Shown: positions 1 through 8,808, counted from the stretch's first letter. The stretch is 64,000 bases of DNA from Candidatus Nitrosotenuis aquarius (GCF_002787055.1 NZ_CP024808.1:186001-250000); one strand, 5' to 3'. Notes: generated from the letters alone by a model not told the origin. Made by a program: numbers and translations.

Positions 1-173
1 AGGGCGGTGACGTAATTGTGGCACTGGATGGAAAAGTCGTGCGGGACATTGACGACCTTATCATATATCTAGCGGAAAACAAATCCGTGGGCGATACGGT
101 GTCAGTTAAGATTAATCGTGCAGGGGAGTTGCTGGAAATCACGGCGACCCTTGCCGCAAGACCTGCAAATTAA
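1..173 (+). CDS. C-terminal end of HtrA-like serine protease (PDZ domain), partial
   Basis: Only the last 56 codons lie in the window, in the frame beginning at base 3. They read GGDVIVALDGK, then IDDLIIYLAENK and a closing strand ending in LAARPAN. This is the typical second half of a PDZ domain, as found at the C terminus of S1C (HtrA/DegP/DegQ-like) proteases, which recognise and degrade misfolded extracytoplasmic proteins. The protease domain must lie upstream and cannot be checked, so another PDZ protein is possible. Confidence 0.7.
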   Translation, partial: GGDVIVALDGKVVRDIDDLIIYLAENKSVGDTVSVKINRAGELLEITATLAARPAN

Positions 174-205
174 TTTAAATTCGAGATTTCTCTGATTTCA
201 TTATT

Positions 206-352
206 ATGAAAAAGGATGTCAATTCTATCGATAAGGCCGGATTCTCAAACAAGTTCTTCGAAGAGCTTGGAAAAGAGCATGACAAAGTTAACGAATTTGC
301 AAATAAACAAAAACAACTAAGACAAAAACACAACCAGGCCAACCTAAAATAG
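206..352 (+). CDS. small hypothetical protein, 48 aa, charged
   Basis: An ATG-started frame encodes 48 residues, MKKDVNSIDKAGFSNKFFEE and then a Lys/Gln/Asn-rich helical tail ending in NQANLK. It begins 33 bases after the protease stop and ends 2 bases before the next gene, so it fills the gap neatly and is probably translated. The composition suggests a soluble amphipathic helix. I recognise no family. Confidence 0.5.
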   Translation: MKKDVNSIDKAGFSNKFFEELGKEHDKVNEFANKQKQLRQKHNQANLK

Positions 353-354
353 TC

Positions 355-1293
355 TTGATTGCGCATTTTCTTGCCATAATTGGAATTCTTGTGCTGGCAG
401 GAACTATAGTTTCTGTCGACGCGGCAACCATAAAGCAAACAATGGATGGGGCAATGGATGTTACACTGGAATATCCTGACTCTGTCATTGCTGGGCGCGA
501 CTTTGCAGTCTCTATATTTGTTCAAAACAACGGCTGGGAGGACAAACAAAACGTCCAGTTTACAGTAGAGTCACAAAGCCAGTCTATTTTGGCAAAAAAC
601 CAGACCATTTCCATTGAGCGCCTCTCAAAGAGCGGCTCTTTTGGAGGAACACTAGAGTTTAGCACCACATTGGAGTCTGAGCTTGGCACGCATTATCTGA
701 ATGGCTTGTATTCGCATGTGCTGCTCTCCAATAACGAAACACCGCAACCGGAATTCCAAAAAAACATCGCAATCCCAATTTTGATCAAGGCGGCACCGGA
801 AATCCAGCTAAACACCGTAACCCCAACAAGCATATTTCCAAACGCTGAATTTCCATTTGACATAGAAATAACATCACAGGATGTACTTATTCGAGATGTT
901 GCAGTCCAGATAATTGCGCCTTCCGATGTGAGCATTCGAGGGCAGACATCATACACATATTCCGTTATACAAAAAGACACTCCTATATTCATTCGAACCC
1001 AGGTGATTACAGACCCAAAAGATGTAACATCAGAGCACAAGATCCCGTTTGAGGTAGTAGTGTCATACACTGACGACTCTGGCGAGGACAAAACCACATC
1101 AAAAACAGTCTCGCTTTTGCTTAGGCCTAGAACCTTTATGGAATTTACGACCGACGGGGGACTCTGGCTTGGCGGATTCTTTTTGGCGCCATATGTGAGC
1201 ATTGGTACCATAGTTGGCATTCCAGCAGGTGCACTGTTCTCATTGTTTATTCACAGATTGCAAAAAAGAAAAAAATCCAGGAAAAAAAAGTAA
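355..1293 (+). CDS. secreted membrane-anchored protein, beta-sandwich type, unknown function
   Basis: 312 residues from a TTG start. Residues 1-24 are a signal peptide (hydrophobic stretch followed by VDAA). The body looks like repeated extracellular beta-sandwich segments with phrases such as FAVSIFVQNNGWEDKQNV and FPFDIEITSQDVLIRD, reminiscent of CARDB/NEW3-type adhesive domains. A C-terminal membrane helix (about 275-300, WLGGFFLAPYVSIGTIVGIP) is followed by a Lys/Arg-rich cytoplasmic tail RLQKRKKSRKKK. That topology fits a cell-surface protein anchored by its C terminus. Function not identified. Confidence 0.75.
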   Translation: MIAHFLAIIGILVLAGTIVSVDAATIKQTMDGAMDVTLEYPDSVIAGRDFAVSIFVQNNGWEDKQNVQFTVESQSQSILAKNQTISIERLSKSGSFGGTLEFSTTLESELGTHYLNGLYSHVLLSNNETPQPEFQKNIAIPILIKAAPEIQLNTVTPTSIFPNAEFPFDIEITSQDVLIRDVAVQIIAPSDVSIRGQTSYTYSVIQKDTPIFIRTQVITDPKDVTSEHKIPFEVVVSYTDDSGEDKTTSKTVSLLLRPRTFMEFTTDGGLWLGGFFLAPYVSIGTIVGIPAGALFSLFIHRLQKRKKSRKKK

Positions 1294-1297
1294 TATC

Positions 1298-1618
1298 ATG
1301 AAAATAGAGTTTGACGTAAAAAAATACATTGAGGAGATAAAAAACTCGGACGAATACTTCCACACATTTATCAACAGAGAAAACATTGCGGCGGGCGTCT
1401 TGGTACTCGAACCAGGAGAGGAAGACACGCAGACCCCACACGAGGCAGACGAGCTGTACTATATTATCAAGGGTGATGGGTTTTTACAAATAAACAAAAA
1501 AGACTATGCTGTCTCAGACGGCCTTGCATATTATGTGCAAAAAAACATACCACACAAGTTCCATGGCAACAAAAAACAACTGATTGCCTTGTATTTTTTT
1601 AGCGGCCCTGATTCCTAG
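1298..1618 (+). CDS. cupin-domain protein
   Basis: 106 residues from ATG at 1298, five bases after the preceding stop; a longer in-frame start at 1214 would overlap the upstream gene and is unlikely. The sequence shows a single conserved beta-barrel cupin: TPHEADELYYIIKGDG matches cupin motif 1 and VQKNIPHKFHG motif 2, with His and Glu residues placed to bind a metal. Substrate is unknown. The last 20 bases overlap purN on the opposite strand. Confidence 0.8.
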   Translation: MKIEFDVKKYIEEIKNSDEYFHTFINRENIAAGVLVLEPGEEDTQTPHEADELYYIIKGDGFLQINKKDYAVSDGLAYYVQKNIPHKFHGNKKQLIALYFFSGPDS

Positions 1619-2219
1619 TCTTTCTGCCACTTATCTTGACTTTGCCTTCTGCAACAAGCCTTACTGCCTTGACATAGGCCACGTGCTCTTTTGCCAATAT
1701 TCTCCTTGAGAGCGTTTCTTCGGTGTCATCATCCTTGATTGGTACAATTTCCTGCAGTATGATGGGACCAGTGTCAACACCAGAGTCTACAAAGTGGACT
1801 GTGCACCCTGAATATTTTACTCCATAGTCTAGTGCCTGCTTTTGCGCATGCAGTCCTGGAAATGACGGCAATAATGCGGGATGGATGTTGAGGATTCTGT
1901 TTTTGTATTTTGCAATAAACTCGGGACTAATTATTCTCATAAAGCCCGCCAGGCAAACTAGGCCTGATTTTGGTGTAACCTTGTACTTTTCTAGGGTTTT
2001 GATGATTATCTGGTCGTATTCCCCGCGGGTGCCTGAGAAGCCCTTGCTTGGAATCACCTCTGTTGGCACGCCCATCTTTTGGGCAATTTGGAGCCCCTTT
2101 GCGTCTGGATTGTTCGATATCACTATGGCAGGGTTAATTGGAATCTTTTTTCTTTTTATTGCCTTGAGGATTGCCTCCATGTTGCTGCCTCTGCCGGAAA
2201 TCAAAATTCCTAGGTTCAA
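1599..2219 (-). CDS. purN: phosphoribosylglycinamide formyltransferase
   Basis: 206 residues of the GART family. It transfers a formyl group from 10-formyltetrahydrofolate to glycinamide ribonucleotide, the third step of de novo purine synthesis, in the cytoplasm. The N terminus NLGILISGRGSNMEAIL holds the phosphate-binding loop; the catalytic Asn-His-Asp region is seen as RILNIHPALLPSFPG and HFVDSGVDTGPIILQ. Length is normal for PurN. It converges on the cupin gene with a 20-base overlap. Confidence 0.95.
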   Translation of the reverse strand: MNLGILISGRGSNMEAILKAIKRKKIPINPAIVISNNPDAKGLQIAQKMGVPTEVIPSKGFSGTRGEYDQIIIKTLEKYKVTPKSGLVCLAGFMRIISPEFIAKYKNRILNIHPALLPSFPGLHAQKQALDYGVKYSGCTVHFVDSGVDTGPIILQEIVPIKDDDTEETLSRRILAKEHVAYVKAVRLVAEGKVKISGRKTRNQGR

Positions 2220-2252
2220 CGCTTTTTTGTAAATGTGACTGATTTTATGCTT

Positions 2253-3128
2253 TTAGTATCTGGGCAGTCTGATAGTAAAGACGGTTCCCTTGTTTACTAT
2301 ACTAGAGCACTCTATTGTGCCACCGTGATTTTCTATTATGCTCTTGCAGCTTGCAAGGCCGAGGCCTGTCCCTCCTGGCTTTGTGGTAAATAACGGCTCA
2401 AAGATTCTTGGCAGGTGTTCCTTTTCTATTCCACGGCCATTGTCAATTACGTCGATTATAGTATAGTCGTCTATTTCCGATGCCTGTATCATTACTCTGC
2501 CGCCGTCGTCTCTAGCCTGCACTGCATTTAGAATCAGGTTGGAAAATACTATCTCTAATTGCTTTACGTCTCCGTATATGTCGACGTTTTGGTCTGGCAA
2601 AATGATCTTTGCATTGGTAGGGATGCTCAGGCCAGAGATTGTGTCTTTGAGTAGTGTTAGAATCGATGTCTTTTCCATTACAAGGTTGCTTGTTCTGACA
2701 TAGTCTAGCACATCATGGATCTGTTGTGACATTTTGTTTGCAGCCCTCTCTATTCTGTCGTAGCTTTCCTTGGTTTTTTTGTCAAGGTTTGGGTTTTTGA
2801 GATTTAGCAGTTCTATGGTATTTTTGATTATTGTAAGTGGATTCTGCAAGTCATGCGCTAGTCTGGAAGACATTTCCCCAATTGTGTATAGTTTGTCTTT
2901 TTTGATTGATACGTTTGGAGGGATGGTTTCTTCTGCCCCTTGATCTTGTGCTAGTCTGCCTACATCCTCTCTGGCATGTCGCAAAAGTCTCTCTGCGTCT
3001 TCTTGTGAGTTTTTTAATAGTCGCTCGGCATCCTCTTTTGCATGCCTTAGCAGTCGCTCTGCATCCTCCTGCGCATTTCTCAATAACCTGTCTACTTCAG
3101 TTTCCCTTGGGGCCTTCCTAGGATGCAT
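2253..3128 (-). CDS. soluble sensor histidine kinase with N-terminal 11-residue repeats
   Basis: 291 residues. Residues 12-58 hold four successive 11-residue units of the pattern xxRLLRxAxED, a likely right-handed coiled coil. A HisKA domain follows with the phospho-acceptor His92 in [12 protein letters not shown], then a HATPase domain with N box (NLILNAVQA), G1 (DNGRGIE), F box (FEPLFTTK) and G2 ([14 protein letters not shown]). No membrane helix is visible, so it senses a cytoplasmic signal or is docked through its coiled coil. No receiver gene is adjacent. Its kinase core closely resembles that of the kinase at 56678. Confidence 0.88.
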   Translation of the reverse strand: MHPRKAPRETEVDRLLRNAQEDAERLLRHAKEDAERLLKNSQEDAERLLRHAREDVGRLAQDQGAEETIPPNVSIKKDKLYTIGEMSSRLAHDLQNPLTIIKNTIELLNLKNPNLDKKTKESYDRIERAANKMSQQIHDVLDYVRTSNLVMEKTSILTLLKDTISGLSIPTNAKIILPDQNVDIYGDVKQLEIVFSNLILNAVQARDDGGRVMIQASEIDDYTIIDVIDNGRGIEKEHLPRIFEPLFTTKPGGTGLGLASCKSIIENHGGTIECSSIVNKGTVFTIRLPRY

Positions 3129-3263
3129 GGTTTTGTATCAGACTCGTCTGAATATTTGATCTAGTCTGTTTTGTGCAAACATCATCCGCATAAACCATCA
3201 TTTTATTGCCACACAATAAAACATCAGTCGTATTTTTATATCTGGCCCGTAAGAATATCATAC

Positions 3264-3548
3264 ATGGATGCCACAGAAATCCAGATAAAAAAAGCACTGG
3301 TCGCATTCTCAATAGAAAAGACACTCTTGAATCTAGGTGAGCCAGTATATCAAAAGGTAACAAAGACACTAAAAGATGACTATGGATGCTTTATTCCTGA
3401 CTGCTACGAGCACCCAGAATACCTAAAGAGAATTCTGGCAGATATCTATGGCAATGCACACATGACAATAATTGACTCAATCAAGTCCGATCTTGAGGAA
3501 TTCTCAACACAAGGCCCAATCCAAAAGTTTGTTTTGGCACTGGGCTAG
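3264..3548 (+). CDS. small NitrOD5-like output-domain protein
   Basis: 94 residues from ATG at 3264. The pattern KALVAFSIEKTLLNLGEPVY followed by KDDYGCFIPDCYEHPEYL and a final helix resembles the NitrOD5 output domain, described as a helical domain attached to signalling proteins of ammonia-oxidising archaea. Here it stands alone. The same domain type appears in the regulator at 8035. It ends two bases before the membrane protein at 3551, so the two are probably co-transcribed. Family assignment is from memory of its pattern and is moderate. Confidence 0.6.
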   Translation: MDATEIQIKKALVAFSIEKTLLNLGEPVYQKVTKTLKDDYGCFIPDCYEHPEYLKRILADIYGNAHMTIIDSIKSDLEEFSTQGPIQKFVLALG

Positions 3549-3550
3549 CT

Positions 3551-4348
3551 ATGCAAACCACCCTTGACGTAATATTATCAAAAAAATATCTAATTGCATC
3601 TGTTCTTGCAGTAGTTGCGTTTAATCTTGTTGCAAATCTGATGTCTCGCGAGTTTGCAACACTCGTTGGGAATCTGACGTACATTCCGATTGCTGGGTCG
3701 TTTCTGATCTTGGCGTTATTGACTGTGTCTCGCTTTGGCCTTGGGGGAAATCACGGCCTTGCATGGTTTTCATTTGCAGGATTTGCAGTGTCTTGGTTTA
3801 TTGCAGAGATGCTCTGGATACACCAAGATTTGGTCGTGCATGAGGATCCGTTTCCTTCTGCTGCCGACATATTCTACTTGATTGGCTATCCGTTTTTGCT
3901 AATGTTTTTTGTAGCATATTTGCAGCCGGTTCGAGCAGGAATCACAAATAAAGCCCTCGGCATTTCTAGTGTAATCTCAGTCGGCGTGCTGATTCCAAGC
4001 CTGTATTTTGTTTTGGGTAATGCAGAAAATCCCAGCAGCCTGGAGACTATTCTGGGTACGATATACCCAATCTTTGATTCCATAGTGATAGTTCCTGCCA
4101 TAATTGGGGTAGTGTTGTTCTTCAAGGGGCAAGTAAACCTGATGTGGACGCTGTTTAGTCTTGGAATCATATTGCTTTTTGCCGCAGACACTGCATTCTT
4201 ACTTGGGCAAATCGATGACTCGTACTATACTGGCAGTCCAATAGAGGTACTATTTTACTTGAATTATGTGCTGCTTGCCTTTGGGGTTCATAACCATTTG
4301 ACGCTTTTTAAAAAAGAGAAAAAGTCTGACAAGATAAACCTGCGATAA
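3551..4348 (+). CDS. multi-pass membrane sensor-like protein, paralogue of the gene at 5444
   Basis: 265 residues with about eight hydrophobic helices and a short basic C terminus. The central motif HEDPFPSAADIFYLIGYPFL is the hallmark of an N-terminal membrane module seen in front of some bacterial diguanylate cyclases and sensor kinases; here no output domain follows. The protein at 5444 carries the same motif (YPSPADIFYFAFYPF) on the other side of spermidine synthase. It immediately follows the NitrOD5-like gene. Role unknown; a ligand-sensing or partner-binding role is inference. Confidence 0.7.
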   Translation: MQTTLDVILSKKYLIASVLAVVAFNLVANLMSREFATLVGNLTYIPIAGSFLILALLTVSRFGLGGNHGLAWFSFAGFAVSWFIAEMLWIHQDLVVHEDPFPSAADIFYLIGYPFLLMFFVAYLQPVRAGITNKALGISSVISVGVLIPSLYFVLGNAENPSSLETILGTIYPIFDSIVIVPAIIGVVLFFKGQVNLMWTLFSLGIILLFAADTAFLLGQIDDSYYTGSPIEVLFYLNYVLLAFGVHNHLTLFKKEKKSDKINLR

Positions 4349-4457
4349 TCCAGTAGTAGTTTATGATGTTATTACGTGATTGGCATCGTGATTTATTTTT
4401 AATAATTGAGGCTTTGAAACGCGATCTTTAATAATAATACCTACTACTCATTTTCAA

Positions 4458-5459
4458 ATGTGGAAATATGTCGATATTGGGGAAGGGGAAAAAATATTTC
4501 ACAAAATTGACAAGTGCATATTTTCAAAAAAGACGAAATTTCAATTACTAGAGATAGTCAAAACGCAGGAGTTTGGCAATGTTTTGTTCCTGGATGGCGA
4601 CCCACAATCTTCCGAATCTGAGGAGCACATCTTCAATGAATGCCTAGTCCATCCATCAATGATCACAAACCCAAAACCAAAAACCGTATTCATCGGCGGA
4701 GGGGGGACTGGACTGACATTGCGCGAGGTATTGCGTCATGGCTCTGTTGACCGAGTTGACATTGTGGACATTGACAAAGAGGTAGTTGACATTTGCAGAA
4801 GCCTGTACAACTATGCGTCCGAGTCGTTTTCAGATCCGCGCACCAAATTATACCATGATGATGCAAGAAGGTTTCTTGATCAAACTGATTCAAAATATGA
4901 CTGCATGTTTTTAGATACTACAATGCCTCATCACGACGATATTGCAGCCCCACTGTATCGCAAAGAGTTCTTTGAGCTGATAAAAAACAAGCTAAATCCA
5001 AGTGGCATGTTTGCAACTGCGGCAAACTCTGCTGACTATAGGTATTCTACACGCTTTGCGTCTGTTGTAAAAACGCTCAAGGCCGTCTTTGACTATGTAG
5101 TCCCTTACATGGCATATACTCCTCTTTTTGGCCAAGAATGGGCGTTTGCACTCGCATCGGACACACCAATTCCTACATTAAATTCGGCACTGGTAGACGA
5201 AAAACTAAAACAACGAAAATGCGACAATCTTAGCTTTTATGATGGCCTAACTCACCAGCGAATCTTCTCAATTGACAAGAAAACACGCAAGGTACTGGAA
5301 ACTAAGGGTAAAATTCTGTCGGATTCTGATGCCATCCGGGACAAAATCTTTGTGCCGGATGTGGCCAAATCTCATCATTTTGATAACTTTGTAAACTTGG
5401 TAGATCTATCGGAGCTAGCCGCGCTAAAAGTAACTGCCCAATATCACAAGACTTTTTGA
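4458..5459 (+). CDS. speE: spermidine synthase-like aminopropyltransferase
   Basis: 333 residues. The family transfers an aminopropyl group from decarboxylated S-adenosylmethionine to a polyamine acceptor. The Rossmann-like core shows VFIGGGGTGLTLREVLRHG, the acidic strand RVDIVDIDKEVVDICRSL, and HDDARRFL. The usual catalytic DSTDP loop reads LDTTMPHHDD, so the acceptor specificity is uncertain (spermidine, thermospermine or other). The last 16 bases overlap the convergent membrane gene. The agmatinase-family gene at 24117 may supply putrescine. Confidence 0.88.
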   Translation: MWKYVDIGEGEKIFHKIDKCIFSKKTKFQLLEIVKTQEFGNVLFLDGDPQSSESEEHIFNECLVHPSMITNPKPKTVFIGGGGTGLTLREVLRHGSVDRVDIVDIDKEVVDICRSLYNYASESFSDPRTKLYHDDARRFLDQTDSKYDCMFLDTTMPHHDDIAAPLYRKEFFELIKNKLNPSGMFATAANSADYRYSTRFASVVKTLKAVFDYVVPYMAYTPLFGQEWAFALASDTPIPTLNSALVDEKLKQRKCDNLSFYDGLTHQRIFSIDKKTRKVLETKGKILSDSDAIRDKIFVPDVAKSHHFDNFVNLVDLSELAALKVTAQYHKTF

Positions 5460-6226
5460 TGCTTGTATAAGGAATAGATGATTACCATCCATCCGGCCTG
5501 CCATAATGCATTGACTACATGCGTGTCTGTATACTCGCTAAATATCTCAAGATAATAATACCAAATGTCGCCAAATATATGCAAGAACAATCCTACTGCC
5601 AGTAGTGACCAAACCACTGCAAATGCACTTCGTCTAAATGTCAGTGCACCCAAAATAGCAAATGATACTGATATTGATGCAGCAGTCACAAAAATCAGCG
5701 AATAATAATAGTCAAAATTTGTACCGCCCCAAGCTGTAATTGCAATATACGAATACGCAGTAAGGATTACTACTGGGATTGTTGCCATCCATGTGATTGT
5801 TTTTTTAGTAAACTTGACTTCAAAACCGCGAATGTTTGTTACCATGTGGTATATGGCAAATGGATAAAATGCAAAATAGAAGATATCTGCGGGCGACGGG
5901 TATGGCTCTATGAACAAAATATTTTCATAGACTTGCCAAACTAGTTCCCCTGCCAACCACATGCCAAATGCTATTCCTAGTGCAAAGTATGCCTTGCCGA
6001 AGACTTTACCTAGCCAATACAACTTTGATATGAAAAATGCCGTTATCATTGCAGCCGCCTGAAGGGATAATTCTATGACATCTATGACATTGAATTCTGC
6101 ATCTGTTATGTCCTTGATTGAAAAATTTACAATTTGGTATATTGCCGATAATCCAATTATGATCCAGATTATTTTATAGTCGATTTTGGCACCTAGATTG
6201 TCTGGAACTGAACGCGATTCTGTCAA
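5444..6226 (-). CDS. multi-pass membrane sensor-like protein, paralogue of the gene at 3551
   Basis: 260 residues with about eight predicted membrane helices. It shares with the 3551 gene the motif YPSPADIFYFAFYPFAIYHM and the preceding helix GELVWQVYENI, so the two are ancient duplicates. There is no kinase, cyclase or DNA-binding domain. It converges on spermidine synthase with a 16-base overlap and diverges from the transporter at 6372. Function unknown. Confidence 0.7.
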   Translation of the reverse strand: MTESRSVPDNLGAKIDYKIIWIIIGLSAIYQIVNFSIKDITDAEFNVIDVIELSLQAAAMITAFFISKLYWLGKVFGKAYFALGIAFGMWLAGELVWQVYENILFIEPYPSPADIFYFAFYPFAIYHMVTNIRGFEVKFTKKTITWMATIPVVILTAYSYIAITAWGGTNFDYYYSLIFVTAASISVSFAILGALTFRRSAFAVVWSLLAVGLFLHIFGDIWYYYLEIFSEYTDTHVVNALWQAGWMVIIYSLYKHQKVL

Positions 6227-6328
6227 ATATGTTTATGCGTGTTATCTGTCTTAAAAATATACGAGTCGATTTACGTATAGTATTGTGATGATTGACCTGA
6301 TAAAAGATCCATCTTAAATTTAGGGACT

Positions 6329-6348
6329 CATTTCCACTTGTGGGAATG
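6329..6348. promoter_or_regulatory. inverted repeat upstream of EamA transporter
   Basis: CATTTCCAC, two bases, then GTGGGAATG: nine-base arms with one G:T. The two-base spacer is too short for an RNA hairpin loop, so a protein-binding site is the better reading. It lies 23 bases upstream of the transporter start. A related half-site, GTGGAAATGG, overlaps the start of the regulator gene at 8035. Confidence 0.3.
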
Positions 6349-6371
6349 GTGCTACGATCTTGTCTATTGTA

Positions 6372-7319
6372 ATGGAAATCCAAAAAGTCAATACAATTCT
6401 TTCCAGATTCTACAAAATCAAATCTGTTAGTACTATGGGGTTTGTGGTTGCAATAATTGCCGCAGCTTTGTCTTCACTACCTGATGTTATTTCAAAGCCA
6501 ATCATTGATCCAACCGTTTCTGGAGTTGTTCCTACTGATCCTCTGTTTGTGGTGTTCATAATGTATATGGTTACTGGGGCAGTTTTTTCACCCATCTCAA
6601 AATTACAAAAACCAAAAAATCCCATCAAAAAGTCATCCTATTTTATTTTGATCATATATGGCGTTGCCTCTGCCTGCTCTACTCTGGCGTTTTCATATGG
6701 ACTAAAAGAAACAAGTGCTACTAATGCATCAATTCTGGCAAACAGTGAGATCGTCTTTACTGTGCTAATTGGAATGATAATGTACAAAGAATATCTTGCA
6801 AAAAAAGAGATACTCCCGTTTGTCCTAATTGCCGCAGGTGCAATCTTTATGCCGATTGGCTCTGATATTTATGAACACAAGTTTGAATTTACAAAATTTG
6901 TCTTTGGTGATGCCATGGTTTTGCTTTCAGGATTTATCTATTGTATTTGCACATTTATTGCAAAACATGCAGGTACTGTCAATACCGCAAAAGTAGTACA
7001 AGTAATGTCCTTGTCTGGTGCAGGCATGTGTTTTGCATTGATGTTGGCAACCGACGCACCATTTGTAATAGGAATGTCAGATCTTTCGTTGCTGTCCTTT
7101 GTAGGCGTGGCGGGAATAGGGGGCAGTGTTTTGTTCTTTGTTCTTGCCGTACGACTAATTGGGGCGGTTCGAACCATATTGGTTTATTCATCAAGCACTG
7201 CTTTTGGCATTGTATACTCTGGCGTCTATCTCTTGGAATCAGTAAACATATTCACTATTTCTTCTATAGTGATAGTGGCTGTGGGGTTATACCGACTTAG
7301 ATACAAACTAGCAGCTTGA
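6372..7319 (+). CDS. EamA/DMT-superfamily transporter
   Basis: 315 residues from ATG 6372 (a TTG twelve bases upstream is possible). Ten hydrophobic helices are visible in two homologous halves, the pattern of the drug/metabolite transporter superfamily, with the signature segment LKETSATNASILANSEIVFT in the first half and VRLIGAVRTILVYSSSTAFG in the second. Substrate cannot be predicted. It sits alone, divergent from the membrane protein at 5444. Confidence 0.85.
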   Translation: MEIQKVNTILSRFYKIKSVSTMGFVVAIIAAALSSLPDVISKPIIDPTVSGVVPTDPLFVVFIMYMVTGAVFSPISKLQKPKNPIKKSSYFILIIYGVASACSTLAFSYGLKETSATNASILANSEIVFTVLIGMIMYKEYLAKKEILPFVLIAAGAIFMPIGSDIYEHKFEFTKFVFGDAMVLLSGFIYCICTFIAKHAGTVNTAKVVQVMSLSGAGMCFALMLATDAPFVIGMSDLSLLSFVGVAGIGGSVLFFVLAVRLIGAVRTILVYSSSTAFGIVYSGVYLLESVNIFTISSIVIVAVGLYRLRYKLAA

Positions 7320-7385
7320 ACGTCTGATTTCCAAGTTTGGCAGAGTGATTTTTTATACCAAGTGCGAATGTCATACTACATACAC

Positions 7386-7538
7386 ATGGCTGACGGCACC
7401 CAATCCCTTCGTGACCCATTATTCGTAATTAGCGCCTCTTTGGAGATAATAAAGCATCAATCCAATGACAAGTCTGTCCAAGTAGAAATACAAAGAATAG
7501 AAAAGGCATTAGAAAAAATCCGCAAAATAATTAATTGA
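7386..7538 (+). CDS. micro-protein resembling a kinase dimerisation (DHp) hairpin without the histidine
   Basis: 50 residues from ATG 7386. The segment RDPLFVISASLEIIKHQ, a short turn, then IQRIEKALEKIRKIIN aligns by eye with the HisKA hairpin of the kinase at 2253 ([16 protein letters not shown] and [15 protein letters not shown]), but the phospho-acceptor His and its neighbours are absent. It converges with an 8-base overlap on a single-domain response regulator. Inference: a helical hairpin that could bind a receiver or a kinase. No TATA-to-start test or homologue search was possible. Confidence 0.55.
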   Translation: MADGTQSLRDPLFVISASLEIIKHQSNDKSVQVEIQRIEKALEKIRKIIN

Positions 7539-7887
7539 TATTTGAGATAATCTGGCTTATTTTTTCAATATCGTATGGCTTGATAAATACACGAGTTGGC
7601 TTGAGCTTGCTTAGTTTTGTGGCAGTCTCATCCCTCAAATCTGCAGTGACTATGACAATTTTTGCCTCTGGGCTTATTTTCCGAATATTTTCAAGAGCGT
7701 AAATTCCGTCATATTCCGGCATCATCAGATCCAAGAACACCACGTCTGGCTTGTGGGCCTGATACAGCTCTACTGCCATCTTTCCGTTGTATCCGCGCCC
7801 TACGACTTGGACATTTTTTATCTCCAGATAATCGCAAAATACGTCTACGGTGTCAATATCATCGTCTACTACTATGGCTGTGACCAT
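7531..7887 (-). CDS. single-domain response regulator (CheY-like receiver)
   Basis: 118 residues from the ATG at 7887; an earlier ATG at 7902 adds five residues and is less likely. Acidic pocket D8-D9 in IVVDDDIDTV, phospho-acceptor D53 in VVFLDLMMPEYDG, and the conserved Lys in VFIKPYD are all present. No output domain, so it acts by protein contact or as a phosphate relay. No kinase is adjacent. Confidence 0.88.
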   Translation of the reverse strand: MVTAIVVDDDIDTVDVFCDYLEIKNVQVVGRGYNGKMAVELYQAHKPDVVFLDLMMPEYDGIYALENIRKISPEAKIVIVTADLRDETATKLSKLKPTRVFIKPYDIEKISQIISNIN

Positions 7888-7914
7888 TTCTGATTCCCAC
7901 AACCCATCTTGTTT

Positions 7915-7933
7915 TGACCGCTAAAGCGGGTCA
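7915..7933. repeat. short hairpin upstream of the response regulator
   Basis: TGACCGC, loop TAAA, GCGGGTCA: a seven-base-pair stem with one bulged G. It lies 28 bases upstream of the receiver start and 100 bases before the regulator at 8035. It may belong to the divergent promoter region; nothing more can be said. Confidence 0.3.
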
Positions 7934-8034
7934 TCATATCTCTTGTAAACCAGTCCTACGTGTGAAGTTGATACCCATGTCTAGGAATGCTCTCATTACC
8001 ATATTTGGAAATGATAAAATGATATTAAACTCTT

Positions 8035-8691
8035 ATGCCCATGAGTGGAAATGGTAATATACTTGGGCGGTGGTATCATGGTATGACCGGATTGGACAGA
8101 CTTTTTGCAAAGTCGCTAGACGCCGTCATCCGGGAAAATCTTGGCAGCAGAACCGTGCAAAAGATAGAAAATAGACTGTTTGAGAAATTTGGAATCACAC
8201 TTACCGAATCCTTGGAACAGTTCCAAAAACTAGATTCTGTATTGCGCGAATACTTTGGCGCTGCGGCAGACGGTCTTGAGCAAAAATTCCTCAAAAGCGT
8301 TTGCACAGTCAGCTTTGCAAACGATGAGACTTGGCTAGTAATCGACAACCCTGTTCTGACTGGAGTGATACTGGGTTCATTTGGAGATGATGACAAAAAG
8401 AAGATTCTTGGCGCATTAAACGGCAACCCGCTTATAGTGTCTCAGATCATAGACCTGTGCAGCATTGCGCAGACTTCGGGATACCGAAAGGTAAACGCCC
8501 TAATTGACGATGGACTGCTTGTACCGTCTGGCTACATCACAACAAACGACGGCAAAAAGGTCTCAAAGTACCGCTCTGTCTTTGACAATATCAAAATAGA
8601 TATCGTCAAAAACAAGATTACAGTGTCGCTTCGCCTGGCAAAAGAAGACATTGGCAGTAGCACAATTCTGGCTGTCTGCACTCAGGCATAA
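8035..8691 (+). CDS. NitrOD5-like domain plus winged-helix regulator
   Basis: 218 residues (ATG at 8035; a second ATG at 8041). Residues about 30-90 (SRTVQKIENRLFEKFGITL to EYFGAAADGLEQKFL) match the same helical domain as the small protein at 3264. The C-terminal half, with NPLIVSQIIDLCSIAQTSG, YRKVNALIDDGLLVPSG and a beta wing, is a winged helix-turn-helix of ArsR-like type. Together they suggest a cytoplasmic transcription factor controlled by its N-terminal domain. Targets unknown. The 340-base region before it holds the divergent receiver gene. Confidence 0.7.
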   Translation: MPMSGNGNILGRWYHGMTGLDRLFAKSLDAVIRENLGSRTVQKIENRLFEKFGITLTESLEQFQKLDSVLREYFGAAADGLEQKFLKSVCTVSFANDETWLVIDNPVLTGVILGSFGDDDKKKILGALNGNPLIVSQIIDLCSIAQTSGYRKVNALIDDGLLVPSGYITTNDGKKVSKYRSVFDNIKIDIVKNKITVSLRLAKEDIGSSTILAVCTQA

Positions 8692-8800
8692 TCTGGCTAA
8701 ACATCTGTTTGGGTTTTAACTTTAAACTGGACGTATTTTTGATTTTATTGGTGTCTGCAATTTTGTGCTAAACAGATTTTCACTAGTCCGATGATCCTCA

Positions 8801-8808
8801 TTAAATAA
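8801..8808 (+). promoter_or_regulatory. TATA-like box for RNA candidate
   Basis: TTAAATAA lies about 26 bases upstream of 8828, the spacing expected between an archaeal TATA box and its start site. No open reading frame follows, so it would serve the structured RNA candidate. Confidence 0.35.
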
